This document shows positions 51,991-61,183 of a stretch of 64,000 nucleotides of DNA, piece after piece. Positions within the stretch are counted from its first letter, which is position 1, and the number at the start of each line of letters is the position of its first letter. Source of the stretch: Ardenticatenaceae bacterium. GTDB taxonomy: Bacteria > Chloroflexota > Anaerolineae > Promineifilales > Promineifilaceae. Where the stretch lies: contig JACKBQ010000002.1 in assembly GCA_020634455.1 (NCBI GenBank), positions 372,001 to 436,000 of the forward strand. Reading direction: 5' to 3'. Made by a program: the position numbers and the translations under genes. The notes beneath the pieces were generated by a model. The model ran no database searches, had not been told where the DNA came from, and saw only the letters and a list, made by a program, of their open reading frames with translations.

Positions 51991-53496
51991 TTACGGCACA
52001 CGCAGGTAGCGGCGGATGCGCTGAATGAAGGCATCACGGCCGTTTTCCAGTTCCTGCCGTTGCAAAGCCGAATCTTGCTGCAAACTTTGGCTCAGGCCTT
52101 CCTGGCGTCGCTCCAGGGCGGTGACAAATCGTTCCAGAATAGTGGGGTCTTGGGTGAGCACGTTGGCAAACGCCTCCTTGTTGATGATGATGACGTCGGT
52201 TTCCTCGTCGGCGCGAATGGAGGCGGCGCGGGCTTCCCCGGTGAGCAGGCTCATCTCACCAAAAAAGTCCCCGGCATGTAGCTGATTGGCGTAGACGGAA
52301 CGGCCGTCTACCGAGCGCACATACACCGACACGGAGCCTCTGGTGATGATGAAGAGGGAATCGCCGGACTCTCCTTGTTTAACAAGTTGTTCGCCGGTGG
52401 TGTAGGTGGCGACGGCCGTATGCTCCGCCAACTGGTGCAGCTGAGAATCATTCAGGCCGTTTAGCCAGTCGAGGGCGCGCATGGTGGCAAATATTTTTTG
52501 TCGCTCTGCCTGCCGATTTTGTTCTGCCAAATCGGCCGGTATCATGCTGACCTTAAAATTGCCGGTGGGGTCTGGAATGTGGATGCCAGCCCGGTGCAGA
52601 TTGAACCAGGCGCGGGTTAGCACCTTGTCGCGCACAATAATTTTGTCGCTGTAATCTTCCAGCCAGTAGCTGAGACCGTAGGTCACACAGCCATCCTGCA
52701 TGGAAACCACGTGCGAGCGCAGGCGAGGATGCAGCTTTACATCATCCAGACTCTGAACTGAATCAACCAGCGTGCCTTTCACCAAATTGGGCGAATAAGA
52801 TTCGCTGAGCGTCAGGTAGACGGTTTGGATTTGGTGATTGGTGGGGCGGGAGTAGTTGATGATTTTGCTCTTGGCTACCGTGCTGTTGGTGAGCATCACC
52901 CGATGATCTTCGCGGGTGAGCAGGGTCAGCGTGCGCCAGTTTTGCCGGACGATAATCCCCTCGATGCCATCAATTTCTACCCAGTCGTCCACAGAAAAAG
53001 GGGCTTCAATTTGCAGCGAAATGCCAGAAATGAGATTGCCCAGCGTGTCTTGCAGCGCCAAACCGATGATGGCTGAGGCGACGGTGGAGGTGACCAGCAG
53101 CCCAGTCAGCTCCACGCCAAAAACAAGGCGAATGGTGATGAAAATGACGATCAGCAGCACAAACCATTCGGAAATGTCCAGCAGAAAGGGTGGGATTTTG
53201 ATGCCGCGACGGTTAACAAGCAGCTCCAGCAGCAGCCATTTGATGGCGCGCAGGGTGGTGCTGAGGGCCATAAAGAAGGCGATAGCCAGCCAGATGTTGC
53301 GCTGCGTGGTGCTGAGAATGGGTACGTTGGGGTTATAAAACCAAAGGATCAAACCCTGGCCTAAAACGACGGTCAGTAGGGCAGCGCCAATGAGGCCAAG
53401 CGGTAATTTTGTTTTGAGTAATCTGGAGAAGAGGGTGACGACGAGAACGGCCGTTATGGCCACCCACACTGCATTTACCATCCACGCTAAGGGCAT
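51991..53496 (-). CDS. MscS-family mechanosensitive channel with cyclic-nucleotide-binding domain
   Basis: A 501-residue membrane protein. Four hydrophobic segments lie in about 1-170, the last with the G-L-A-L-Q-D-T-L-G-N-L pore-helix motif of MscS, followed by the beta domain. Residues about 355-480 are a CRP-type cyclic-nucleotide-binding domain, with FGEMSLLTGEARAAS keeping the Glu and Arg that hold the phosphate and ribose of cAMP/cGMP. Such bCNG channels are gated or modulated by cNMP. AGGAG lies 9 bp upstream of the ATG. A cyclase gene is at 5348-9667. Confidence 0.88.
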   Translation of the reverse strand: MPLAWMVNAVWVAITAVLVVTLFSRLLKTKLPLGLIGAALLTVVLGQGLILWFYNPNVPILSTTQRNIWLAIAFFMALSTTLRAIKWLLLELLVNRRGIKIPPFLLDISEWFVLLIVIFITIRLVFGVELTGLLVTSTVASAIIGLALQDTLGNLISGISLQIEAPFSVDDWVEIDGIEGIIVRQNWRTLTLLTREDHRVMLTNSTVAKSKIINYSRPTNHQIQTVYLTLSESYSPNLVKGTLVDSVQSLDDVKLHPRLRSHVVSMQDGCVTYGLSYWLEDYSDKIIVRDKVLTRAWFNLHRAGIHIPDPTGNFKVSMIPADLAEQNRQAERQKIFATMRALDWLNGLNDSQLHQLAEHTAVATYTTGEQLVKQGESGDSLFIITRGSVSVYVRSVDGRSVYANQLHAGDFFGEMSLLTGEARAASIRADEETDVIIINKEAFANVLTQDPTILERFVTALERRQEGLSQSLQQDSALQRQELENGRDAFIQRIRRYLRVP

Positions 53497-53786
53497 ACAA
53501 TACGCTCCTACAACTTTTTCTTACCGGTACGGCTGGTGTAATTGTTAGCAATATTGTAACAAAGTTGTCTGAAAGCGTGTCTTAATCGATATGCCACACA
53601 AAATACCCCCTAATAAGATTGGCTTTACTAACCATTACGTCCAGTACACAAGGTCGATATACAGTGAAGACACCCATTTTTTATAATTTTTGTTGATTTA
53701 TGGGCTAATCGCCCCCGCTGGATTTTAATCCCTGCAATTACCGGATAAGCCTGAAAAATAAATGGCCCATTTTCAATCCAGTAATA

Positions 53787-54983
53787 ATGATTGTGAAAAA
53801 AATGATTAAAGAAAATCTTATTTTGGAAACCCAATTTGCGCCAGCTGCCCGAGCTTCTCTAGCAACGCTTGAAGGTCAATCTCGGAAAATTGGTAGCATT
53901 AAACACGTCGCGTCTATGTTTTCCACGGTTCCGAACCCTGTCGTTATTTTGAATCAGGAACGTCAAATCATTTTTGCAAATCCAGCTTTCAAAGCGCTTA
54001 TAAAAGTCCCAGAAATGGATCGCATTGTAGGAATGAGACCAGGGGAAGCAATCAATTGCATTCATGCATTTGAGACCTCTGGTGGATGTGGCACAACAGA
54101 ATTTTGCAGCCAATGTGGCGCCGTTCAAGCAATTTTGGCTGCCCAAAAGGGTGCGGCCGATGTGAAAGAGTGCCGCATTATGACTGAAGTGGAGAACGAG
54201 ATTGTGTCGCTCGATTTACGGGTGTGGGCAACACCTTACGCATTTGAAGATGAGCAATTCACGGTGTTCTCTGTTGCGGATATTAGCAATGAAAAGAGGC
54301 GTCGCGTGCTTGAGAGAATCTTTTTTCATGATGTGATAAATACAGCAGGTGCTATTCAAGGTTTGGTAGATATGTACCTGACGATTGATGATCCAGCTGA
54401 ATTGCGCGTTATGGGAATTGATACGATGTTGTCCCAAGCATCTCATCAGCTAATTGATGAAATCCAGGCACAATCGCAATTAATGGCTGCAGAAAGCGGA
54501 GAGCTTACAGTAAAGCCAACCCAATTTGAAAGCTGCATCTTGCTACGCCAGCTATTAGATGTTTACCAGAACCACATTGTAGCGGAAGGTAAAAAGATTC
54601 GTTTGAATACTGCTGCCCATAATGTTTCTATTCAATCTGATCGTGCCCTGATGGGGCGTGTCATTGGTAACATGATTAAAAATGCTCTAGAAGCATCGGC
54701 TTCTGGAGATGTTGTTACCGTTGGTTGTGAGCATTTTTTTGATTACGTTCGTTTTTGGGTGCATAATGAAAAAGTCATGCCCAAGCATATAAAATTACAG
54801 GTCTTTCAGCGCTCTTTTTCTACGAAGGGAGAAGGTCGCGGTTTGGGTACGTATAGCATGAAGCTGCTGACCGAGAATTACCTTCAGGGCCGTATTTCCT
54901 TCGAGTCTGAACCGGAAAAAGGCACGACGTTTATGGCTACATATCCGGTAGAGTGGCTGATGTTGAAAACTCAGGAAGAGTGA
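53787..54983 (+). CDS. soluble PAS histidine kinase with a four-Cys insert
   Basis: A 398-residue cytoplasmic kinase. A PAS domain (about 40-165) contains C91, C101, C107 and C110 (N-C-I-H-A ... G-C-G-T-T-E-F-C-S-Q-C-G-A), an arrangement seen in other kinases and likely to bind metal or sense redox state. H181 in F-F-H-D-V-I-N-T is the phosphate acceptor, followed by the N-box N-M-I-K-N-A-L-E-A and a GRGLGTYS G-box. No receiver or output domain follows. Two starts are possible (53787 and 53802). The gene is AT-richer than its neighbours, lacks the ACGGCCGT octamer, and its promoter region could not be defined (only an isolated TATAAT at 53682). Confidence 0.83.
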   Translation: MIVKKMIKENLILETQFAPAARASLATLEGQSRKIGSIKHVASMFSTVPNPVVILNQERQIIFANPAFKALIKVPEMDRIVGMRPGEAINCIHAFETSGGCGTTEFCSQCGAVQAILAAQKGAADVKECRIMTEVENEIVSLDLRVWATPYAFEDEQFTVFSVADISNEKRRRVLERIFFHDVINTAGAIQGLVDMYLTIDDPAELRVMGIDTMLSQASHQLIDEIQAQSQLMAAESGELTVKPTQFESCILLRQLLDVYQNHIVAEGKKIRLNTAAHNVSIQSDRALMGRVIGNMIKNALEASASGDVVTVGCEHFFDYVRFWVHNEKVMPKHIKLQVFQRSFSTKGEGRGLGTYSMKLLTENYLQGRISFESEPEKGTTFMATYPVEWLMLKTQEE

Positions 54984-54998
54984 GCCAAAAGTAGAGCA

Positions 54999-56315
54999 TT
55001 AATCTCCACTGGAGTGGGCAAAGGTGGGGAACGGCCGTTTCCGCCGCACAAATAGTTGCCACTCCAACCCCGTCGCCAGCAGGTAAAAAATGGCCACCAT
55101 GCCAAAAATCGGCACAAAGCCAAACTCGCCAAAGTGCACTTGCAGCCAGCCGCTCACTTGCGGCATGATAAACCAGCCAAACTGAAACGACAGCGAATTC
55201 AGGCTCATCGTTAGCGCCTGTACATCCGTCGGTACATGTTCCAGCACAAACGTCTGGTACACCGGATTGCTCAAATTCATCAACGCCAGGCGGAAGATGT
55301 AGGCGATGCCCGCCACAAAAAACCAGAGGCTGGCCGTCGCCAGACCACCCGGCACCAGCCACGCCCCCAATCCCAAAAGCAGCAAAAACGGCACCGAGAA
55401 AACCTGGGTCAGGATGACGGTATGAATCTTGCCGTATTTGTCCGCCAGCGGCGGGCCCAAAAATTGGGCAATGGCCATCGCCAGCCCGCCAATGGCAAAC
55501 ACCATCGAGATGGGTGGGTCTGGTTTTTGGTATACGTTGCGGAAGTAGATGTTCATAAACGGCTGCATCAGCCCCGCGCCCAGGCCAATGATGAGCTGTG
55601 GTAGCAAAAACTGGCTCAGGCCCCAGCCGTAGCGGCGCAGCTGCACCCAGGGCAGTTCCACCCGCCGCTCCTGGTCCACTGGCGGCATGATGATGCGCGT
55701 CAGCGGCCCGATAGATAAAATGGTCACGATCATCATGCTGCCCAGGGCCAGCTGGTACGCCAGCGTGTCCGTTGGAGCGGCATCGAACCAGCCGCCGAGC
55801 CAGGTGGGCAGCCAGCCGCCCAGCAAATTGCCAAAAAAGCCAGAAACGGTCATCAGGCCAAAGTTGAAGCTGAACACCCACTGCCGCTCATTTTCTGAGG
55901 TGTTGGCCATGAGGAAGGGAGCCATCGCCACCTGTCGCATGCTCATGCTGACGCCAGCCACCATGTTGAACAAAATGAGCAGCGCGCGAAAGGGAAACAG
56001 CACCAGCCCAATAATGGCCAAACTGCTTACCAGCGCCGTGCTGATCATGATTTTCTTTTGGGAGAAGCGCTCTGCCAGGTAGGCCGCGGGCAGCGCCATG
56101 AGAATGGAAGCAAAGGAAGAGGCGGTTTGCAGGGAACCGACAAACGCCTCATTGTAGGTATCGCCCAGGCTGAGGACGTAGAAGTTGAACAGGAAGCGGA
56201 AAACGCCAAAGGCGAGGCCGGTGAAGGCGCTGTAGATGAGCACCAGTCGGGCATTGGGGCTGAATTGTTTGGTTTTTTCTAGGTAGGTGGCCAGGCCACC
56301 GGTTGGTTGGGACAT
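54999..56315 (-). CDS. MFS transporter
   Basis: A 438-residue major facilitator with about 12 hydrophobic segments. The start at 56315 opens a short cytoplasmic N-terminus before TM1; the frame upstream to 56435 crosses an inverted repeat and is rejected. A loop after TM2 contains L-A-E-R-F-S-Q-K-K, the MFS A-motif region. The substrate is unknown. A 18-bp palindrome upstream may be its operator. Confidence 0.8.
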   Translation of the reverse strand: MSQPTGGLATYLEKTKQFSPNARLVLIYSAFTGLAFGVFRFLFNFYVLSLGDTYNEAFVGSLQTASSFASILMALPAAYLAERFSQKKIMISTALVSSLAIIGLVLFPFRALLILFNMVAGVSMSMRQVAMAPFLMANTSENERQWVFSFNFGLMTVSGFFGNLLGGWLPTWLGGWFDAAPTDTLAYQLALGSMMIVTILSIGPLTRIIMPPVDQERRVELPWVQLRRYGWGLSQFLLPQLIIGLGAGLMQPFMNIYFRNVYQKPDPPISMVFAIGGLAMAIAQFLGPPLADKYGKIHTVILTQVFSVPFLLLLGLGAWLVPGGLATASLWFFVAGIAYIFRLALMNLSNPVYQTFVLEHVPTDVQALTMSLNSLSFQFGWFIMPQVSGWLQVHFGEFGFVPIFGMVAIFYLLATGLEWQLFVRRKRPFPTFAHSSGD

Positions 56316-56337
56316 GTGTACACTCTGACTTGTAATT

Positions 56338-56355
56338 ATTAGATGATTATCTAAT
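56338..56355. promoter_or_regulatory. palindromic operator-like site upstream of MFS gene
   Basis: ATTAGAT, GATT, ATCTAAT: perfect 7-bp arms, 23 bp upstream of the MFS start codon, overlapping a GATAAT that could be the -10 box. The size and symmetry suit a TetR- or MarR-type repressor. Confidence 0.5.
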
Positions 56356-56433
56356 GAGGAGTGTAACACAGTTTTTACGGCCTTCACCTGATTTTTGGGC
56401 CAAGGAGGGATGACTTTTGTCGTGGTGGCAAAC

Positions 56434-56472
56434 AAAAAGCCAGCACAGTTGTTACAACCGTGCCGGCCTTTT
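56434..56472. terminator. terminator downstream of the DUF5667-like gene
   Basis: AAAAGCCAGCACAGTTGT faces ACAACCGTGCCGGCCTTTT, allowing G-T pairs. T residues flank it on both strands. It is 28 bp past the stop codon of the minus-strand gene at 56500. Confidence 0.75.
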
Positions 56473-56499
56473 GTGGTTCTCTAAACCAACGTGGAAGGG

Positions 56500-57873
56500 C
56501 TAAGGATTACCACCGTTGCCGTGGCCATTGCCGCCATTATCCGGGTTAGGCTGGGGGCCATCGCCAATGGGTTCACAATCATTGTCGCAGACGCCGTCAC
56601 CATCGCCGCCGCCATCCATATCGCCGTTTTGGCCATCGTTGTCTTCTTCCTGGCCATATTGATTTTCATCGCCGATTGGTTCGCAGTCGTTTTCGCAAAC
56701 GCCATCGCCGTCGCCATCAAAATCGCCATTGCCGTTTTGACCGCTGTTATCGCTATCCTGACCATGCTTGTTTTCATCGCCAGCGGGTTCGCAATCTGCA
56801 TTGTCCAGGCAGCCGTCCGTGTTGGGGCCATTGATGTTGGGGCCGTTCGTGTGTGGGCCATTTGGGCCGTTGGCATTGGTCTTATCTTGCCCAAACTGGT
56901 TTTGGTCACCTACGGGTTCACAATTATTGTTGAGGCACGTGTCGTTGCCTTGGCTGGCACCATTTTGGCCGCTATTGTCTGGGGCTGTTCCCTGGCCATT
57001 TTGTTGGCCTTGTCCAGCGGGTTCCCAATCCTCATCCTGGGCTTGCCGCCAGCGGAACATGGGCGGATCCGCCAGGCCAGCCTGCACCCGCTCCTGGAAT
57101 TGGTTGAGCAGTTGGTTGACATTACCGAGGGCGGGATTACCAAGCTGGGCCATATTTTGCTGCTGATTTTGCAGCATGGTTTGCAGTTGGGTTAGCAGGC
57201 CAATCATTTGTGGGTCGCCGGTTTGGGCGGCGAGCTGGAGGGCAGTTTGCAGATGAGTTTGCAGTTGAGTGAGTTGGGCTTCGCCAATGGTTTCGCCAGC
57301 GAGGGCGAGCTGGGTCATTTCTTGCAATCGTACCTGGGCCAGTTCGGTTTGCAGCTTGGCTTGCTCAACGGGGCTTTCGGCCATATTCATGCGGGTTTCT
57401 TCCAGCATGAGTTTGACGGGGTAGAGGGGGGTATCGGGCAGGCTGTCGTTGGCCATGGCCACGGTGCCGCCACCTAAGCCCAAAATGACAACGGCCGTTG
57501 CAATTGCGCGGGCAAATAAAATGTTCATGGGTTTTTGCTCCTTTTGTAAGTACCGATTACGAAGGGCTGTGCGTGTTTGCGTCAGCCACCCTTTCAGACG
57601 CAGGAGCGGGCCGGGAGATACGGGTACGGGGGCAAATTGCTCGATTTGGTCGAGGAATTGGGTACGATCGGCCGTTTGCCAGTTGGGATTGAAGGTGGGG
57701 GAAACGGCCGTTTCGGCCGTAAAGGTTTGCCAGTCACCCAACTTCGCGGCGGCGGTGAGCAAGGGGGCCAGGGTTTGGGCGTGTTGGGGGTAGCGGTGGA
57801 GAACGGCCGTTACCGGTTCCGTTTTCACTGCTGCCAAAGCTTCATCTAAAATGTCGGCAAAGTTGTCGGTCAT
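56500..57873 (-). CDS. DUF5667-like membrane protein with Asp/Gly-rich Cys repeats (likely ECF partner)
   Basis: A 457-residue protein. A cytoplasmic N-terminal part (1-115) precedes a transmembrane helix (about 118-139), then a helical DUF5667-like segment (about 142-260, DSLPDTPLYPVKLMLEETR) and a C-terminal Asn/Asp/Gly-rich tail. The tail has four units of the form C-x(3-5)-C-E-P-[IVA]-G-D, at C313/C318, C355/C361, C393/C397 and C429/C433, interleaved with D-G-D-G-D-G stretches that suit calcium binding. The gene overlaps the upstream ECF sigma gene by ATGA, so it is probably the cognate anti-sigma or sensor. No zinc anti-sigma motif was seen. Confidence 0.75.
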   Translation of the reverse strand: MTDNFADILDEALAAVKTEPVTAVLHRYPQHAQTLAPLLTAAAKLGDWQTFTAETAVSPTFNPNWQTADRTQFLDQIEQFAPVPVSPGPLLRLKGWLTQTRTALRNRYLQKEQKPMNILFARAIATAVVILGLGGGTVAMANDSLPDTPLYPVKLMLEETRMNMAESPVEQAKLQTELAQVRLQEMTQLALAGETIGEAQLTQLQTHLQTALQLAAQTGDPQMIGLLTQLQTMLQNQQQNMAQLGNPALGNVNQLLNQFQERVQAGLADPPMFRWRQAQDEDWEPAGQGQQNGQGTAPDNSGQNGASQGNDTCLNNNCEPVGDQNQFGQDKTNANGPNGPHTNGPNINGPNTDGCLDNADCEPAGDENKHGQDSDNSGQNGNGDFDGDGDGVCENDCEPIGDENQYGQEEDNDGQNGDMDGGGDGDGVCDNDCEPIGDGPQPNPDNGGNGHGNGGNP

Positions 57874-58436
57874 GCCACACGCTCCTCGATTGGCTGGTCG
57901 GGCTGTGGTGTTAGCATTCGCTGCAAGCGGGCCAGGCCGCGATGCTGCAATGCTTTCACTGCCCCGATCGGTTTTTGCATCAGGTCAGCCACTTCTGCGT
58001 TGGAAAAGCCTTCTAAAAATTTGAGGGTGATGACCTGCTGCTGCTCTGGCGTGAGCGTTTGCAGGGCGGTGATGACCTGTTCGCCTAGCAAATGCTGTTC
58101 GGCGATTTTACCGGGCGAATCGCTGCCGCTGGGCAGAACGTCTGGCAAGGGCAAGTGGTTGCGGTGGGCTTGCCGACGGTAATGGTCAATGACCAGGTTG
58201 TGGGCGGTGCGGTAAAGCCACGCCTTGAGCCGGGTTTGGGGTCCGCTGCCGTTTTTCAGGGCGGCCAGGAACCGTTCGAAGACAACGGCCGTTAATTCCC
58301 GCGCCGTCTCCCCATCGCTGACCTGCCGGGTGATGTAGCGGTAGAGCAGGGGGTGGTAGTGGTCGTAAACGGCCGTTAATGCCGTTCGATCAAAGTTACG
58401 AGCCTGTTGCAGTAGCCTGTCGTCACAATTCTTCAC
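57870..58436 (-). CDS. ECF-type RNA polymerase sigma factor
   Basis: A 188-residue sigma factor with sigma-2 (about 20-90: LLYRYITRQVSD...RLKAWLYRTAHNLVIDHYRR) and sigma-4 (about 130-180: LTPEQQQVITLKFLEGFSNAEVADLMQKPIGAVKALQHRGL) regions. GTG at 58436 is preferred; GTG at 58442 and ATG at 58463 are alternatives. The long upstream frame (to 58961) is antisense to another gene's linker and is rejected. It is coupled to the membrane protein downstream (ATGA), a usual ECF/anti-sigma layout. The regulon is unknown. Confidence 0.85.
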   Translation of the reverse strand: MKNCDDRLLQQARNFDRTALTAVYDHYHPLLYRYITRQVSDGETARELTAVVFERFLAALKNGSGPQTRLKAWLYRTAHNLVIDHYRRQAHRNHLPLPDVLPSGSDSPGKIAEQHLLGEQVITALQTLTPEQQQVITLKFLEGFSNAEVADLMQKPIGAVKALQHRGLARLQRMLTPQPDQPIEERVA

Positions 58437-58707
58437 AGTCACCCTCACCCTTCCAAGACGCATGAGGCGGGCAAAAGATACGGGGTCGCGCAAATCACAG
58501 AAAATAGGTTGCCAAACGCAGGGCGATTTCTTGATGATTTGCCAGGTTGCTGAAAAATCAGCCCAAACTGGAGGGTACCAAAAAGTTGTAAAGAAATTGT
58601 GTTGGTTGCCGCTGGCGGGTTGAGGGGCAAAACGAATGGCAATCGTCTGCTGGCAGGTGAGAATGTTGGACGCTGCGCTGTATAATTCTGAGGAAAGGAG
58701 TCCAGTC

Positions 58708-60684
58708 ATGAAATCTTTTCCTCTTGTTTGCCTCATACTTTGCTTGCTCATCGCCTGTGCGGAGCTGCCTGCGCCGACGCCAGAACCGACTTTAGCGCGG
58801 ACAGAAGTTGCGGCGGTGACGACAACGACAACGCCAACGGCCGTTTCCACCCCCACCTCTCCGCCAACCCCCACCCTGCACCCCACGGTCACCCCAACCC
58901 CGACGCCGACGCTGGTGCCTGTTTTGCTGGGAACGGCCGTATCCCCCTCAACAACCGCCATTGTGCCGGAAAACGTGAGCCAGGTAACCGAACTGGCCCG
59001 CTGGGGGCGTGGGGTGATTCAAGACGTTCGGTTTTCGGATGATGGTCAGGAGATTTTTGTGCGCACCGAATCCGGTGTCTTTACCCACGCTGCCGCTGAT
59101 TTGGCGATGCTTGGTCAGGAGTTTTCGGTAGATTTTGTAAATGATCAGTTCAGAGATGAAACTCCTGAACTGCCATCAGATTTTGAGGGAAAAGTTGTTT
59201 CATTTTCACGAGACAACACATTGCTGGCTGCAAACGATGACAATGTAGTGACCATTTACCGCTGGCCTTCTCTAGAGATTGTTAGCACTGTTATTCCCAG
59301 TGAAACCACAACTGATGAAGACTTATCTTGGCATGACTACAGTCGAGAAGTGCTAACATTGACGTTTTCTCCAGATGGATTTTATTTAGCTGTGGGTATG
59401 CAACCCTCAGCTTACGTGACACAAGGTGGTAGTGCCCTTGAGCTTTTTCAGGTTAGCAACGGTCAAATGGTTCTTCAATTGCGCCAAAGCAATATTTATG
59501 ACTTTGCTTTTGACTTTGATTGCGATGAAAGATACCAGGCTGAAGCGCCTGGGCCAGCGATGGTTGAGAAAATTATCTTCTCCCCAGACGGCCGTTTCCT
59601 AACTGCCAGTTTCGGCTATTGGTCAGATTTTACCCTCACGCAGACAAGGCTGTATCGGGTGGAGGATGGTGCTTTCATTCATGAATTTAATCCGGGCATT
59701 GAAAACATTGCCTTTTCCCCAGATAGTCAAATGTTGGTCACCGGTTCACCAGAAGGGCTTGTTCAATTGTGGGGCGTAAACGCAGCTGCTTTGTTACAAA
59801 CTGCCGCTGGTTATGAAGCCAGGACAACTGAATTAATATTCAGCAAGGATGGACAATATCTGGCAGCCAAGTCTGATGTTGGCATCTACCTTTATCGAAC
59901 CTCGGATGGCTCAGTTGCCGCTGATTTTCCTTTAGCCACAGCCCTATCATTTTCTGATTTGGATAACATTTTTGCAGTTGGTTATGCCGATGGATCAGTC
60001 GAGTGGCGCTCATTTGACGGAGACCAGGTTTTAAACAGTGTCCAGGCGCATTCTGGAAGGGTGTTTGGCCTTGAGTTTTTGGCACAAAGCGAAGCGCTAT
60101 TCTCAAGCGGTGCTGATTGCAGTTGGGCGATGTGGCAGGGCGGTACTCTCGTGCAATCATTACCTCTCTACCTCTCTCCGAGCATTTGGGCTGATACGCC
60201 AGCTGGGCCAACAGGCATTCGCCACATTTCCAGTTTAGGAGATAGCGGGGCTGTCGCTTTGTCACTATCCAACTTTCCTTCTGATTTCCGCGAACACCCC
60301 GATTTTGTATTGTTTTATCTGGCGGATGGTGAATTTATTGAGGTTACTGATGATTTTCCAGTCTATTTTGACGCGGTTATTTTCTCTGAAAACGGCCGTT
60401 ACCTGTTGCTTGATGGGCCTTTGTCTGTCTGGGAACTGAAAGATGACCTCGCTTACTCGCCTCTTTGGATTTCGGAGCAATATGTGTCAACGAATCTGGC
60501 TTTTTCTGCTGATGCACAGCTTATTGTTGCCGAAAATCAACTTTTTCTGGCTGAAAGCGGCGAGCTTGTGGCGACATTGCCCTACGGAGAGGCTGAAATT
60601 TCCAGCGTGGCTTTTTCAGAAGACGGCCGTTTTTTCGCAGTTGCCACCGTTGATGGACTCATTCATTTGTGGGGGATTCCGTAG
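58708..60684 (+). CDS. WD40-like propeller lipoprotein
   Basis: A 658-residue exported lipoprotein. ATG at 58708 follows GGAAAGGAG; the lipobox is L-L-I-A-C-A-E. A P-T-rich linker (about 25-95) precedes WD40-like blades with F-S-x-D/N-G-x-x-L/F repeats (FSPDGFYLAV, FSPDGRFLTAS, FSPDSQMLVTGS, FSEDGRFFAVAT). It is divergent from the ECF sigma gene, so it could be a target of it or an envelope stress sensor, but this is inference. No catalytic motif was seen. Confidence 0.8.
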   Translation: MKSFPLVCLILCLLIACAELPAPTPEPTLARTEVAAVTTTTTPTAVSTPTSPPTPTLHPTVTPTPTPTLVPVLLGTAVSPSTTAIVPENVSQVTELARWGRGVIQDVRFSDDGQEIFVRTESGVFTHAAADLAMLGQEFSVDFVNDQFRDETPELPSDFEGKVVSFSRDNTLLAANDDNVVTIYRWPSLEIVSTVIPSETTTDEDLSWHDYSREVLTLTFSPDGFYLAVGMQPSAYVTQGGSALELFQVSNGQMVLQLRQSNIYDFAFDFDCDERYQAEAPGPAMVEKIIFSPDGRFLTASFGYWSDFTLTQTRLYRVEDGAFIHEFNPGIENIAFSPDSQMLVTGSPEGLVQLWGVNAAALLQTAAGYEARTTELIFSKDGQYLAAKSDVGIYLYRTSDGSVAADFPLATALSFSDLDNIFAVGYADGSVEWRSFDGDQVLNSVQAHSGRVFGLEFLAQSEALFSSGADCSWAMWQGGTLVQSLPLYLSPSIWADTPAGPTGIRHISSLGDSGAVALSLSNFPSDFREHPDFVLFYLADGEFIEVTDDFPVYFDAVIFSENGRYLLLDGPLSVWELKDDLAYSPLWISEQYVSTNLAFSADAQLIVAENQLFLAESGELVATLPYGEAEISSVAFSEDGRFFAVATVDGLIHLWGIP

Positions 60685-60722
60685 TCTTACGCATCAGATA
60701 TCTAATTTGAAAATCGTCTTGC

Positions 60723-60755
60723 TTGACATTCTCTTGGTATTGCATACAATACCAA
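60723..60755 (+). promoter_or_regulatory. promoter and palindromic operator of the PIN toxin-antitoxin pair
   Basis: TTGACA (60723-60728), a 16-bp spacer and TACAAT (60745-60750) lie so that transcription would begin at the ATG at 60757. Nine-bp arms TTGGTATTG and CAATACCAA (60734-60742, 60747-60755) overlap the -10 box, which suits autorepression by the antitoxin complex. Confidence 0.75.
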
Positions 60756-60756
60756 A

Positions 60757-61182
60757 ATGAGCGGGTTGCAGATAGTTATTGACACAAATGTTATTGTCGC
60801 TGGTCTGCGCTCAAATCGAGGCAGCGCCTTTCAATTACTTCAATTAATTGGCACTGGCAAATTTGACATTAACATTTCGGTCCCGCTAATTCTCGAATAT
60901 CAGGATGTTTTGTTGCGTCAGCTTTCGGTACTTGGGCTTTCAAAAGAAGACATCTCTGACTTGATCGATTATTTTTGTTTTGCGGGCAAACAGCATGAGA
61001 TTTTTTATCTCTGGCGACCAACATTGCGTGATCCGGAAGATGAAATGCTGTTGGAACTCGCAGTTAAAGCGCAATGTGATTATGTGGTTACCTTCAATGT
61101 TCGTGATTTTCAGGGTAGCGATCAGTTTGGCATAAAAATTGTGACGCCAAATGAATTTTTGCAAGCAATAGGAGAACGGTGA
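60757..61182 (+). CDS. PIN-domain toxin (VapC-like, COG1569 type)
   Basis: A 141-residue PIN-fold ribonuclease, likely the toxin of a type II toxin-antitoxin module. Acidic residues expected at the metal site are D9 in IVIDTNV, E47, D95 in DPEDEM and D117 near VTFNVRDF. There is essentially no 5' leader: the promoter ends about 6 bp before the ATG. The next gene starts 1 bp after its stop codon. Confidence 0.85.
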   Translation: MSGLQIVIDTNVIVAGLRSNRGSAFQLLQLIGTGKFDINISVPLILEYQDVLLRQLSVLGLSKEDISDLIDYFCFAGKQHEIFYLWRPTLRDPEDEMLLELAVKAQCDYVVTFNVRDFQGSDQFGIKIVTPNEFLQAIGER

Positions 61183-61183
61183 A

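Noticed and set aside
56491..57195. 234-codon hydrophobic frame antisense to the DUF5667-like gene
   Set aside because: Its Ile/Val/Ala richness comes from reading the Asp/Gly-rich tail backwards; it looks like a membrane protein only by chance.
58437..58961. N-terminal extension of the sigma factor (Gly/Val repeats)
   Set aside because: Antisense to the P-T linker and signal peptide of the lipoprotein gene; sigma-2 begins only after 58436.
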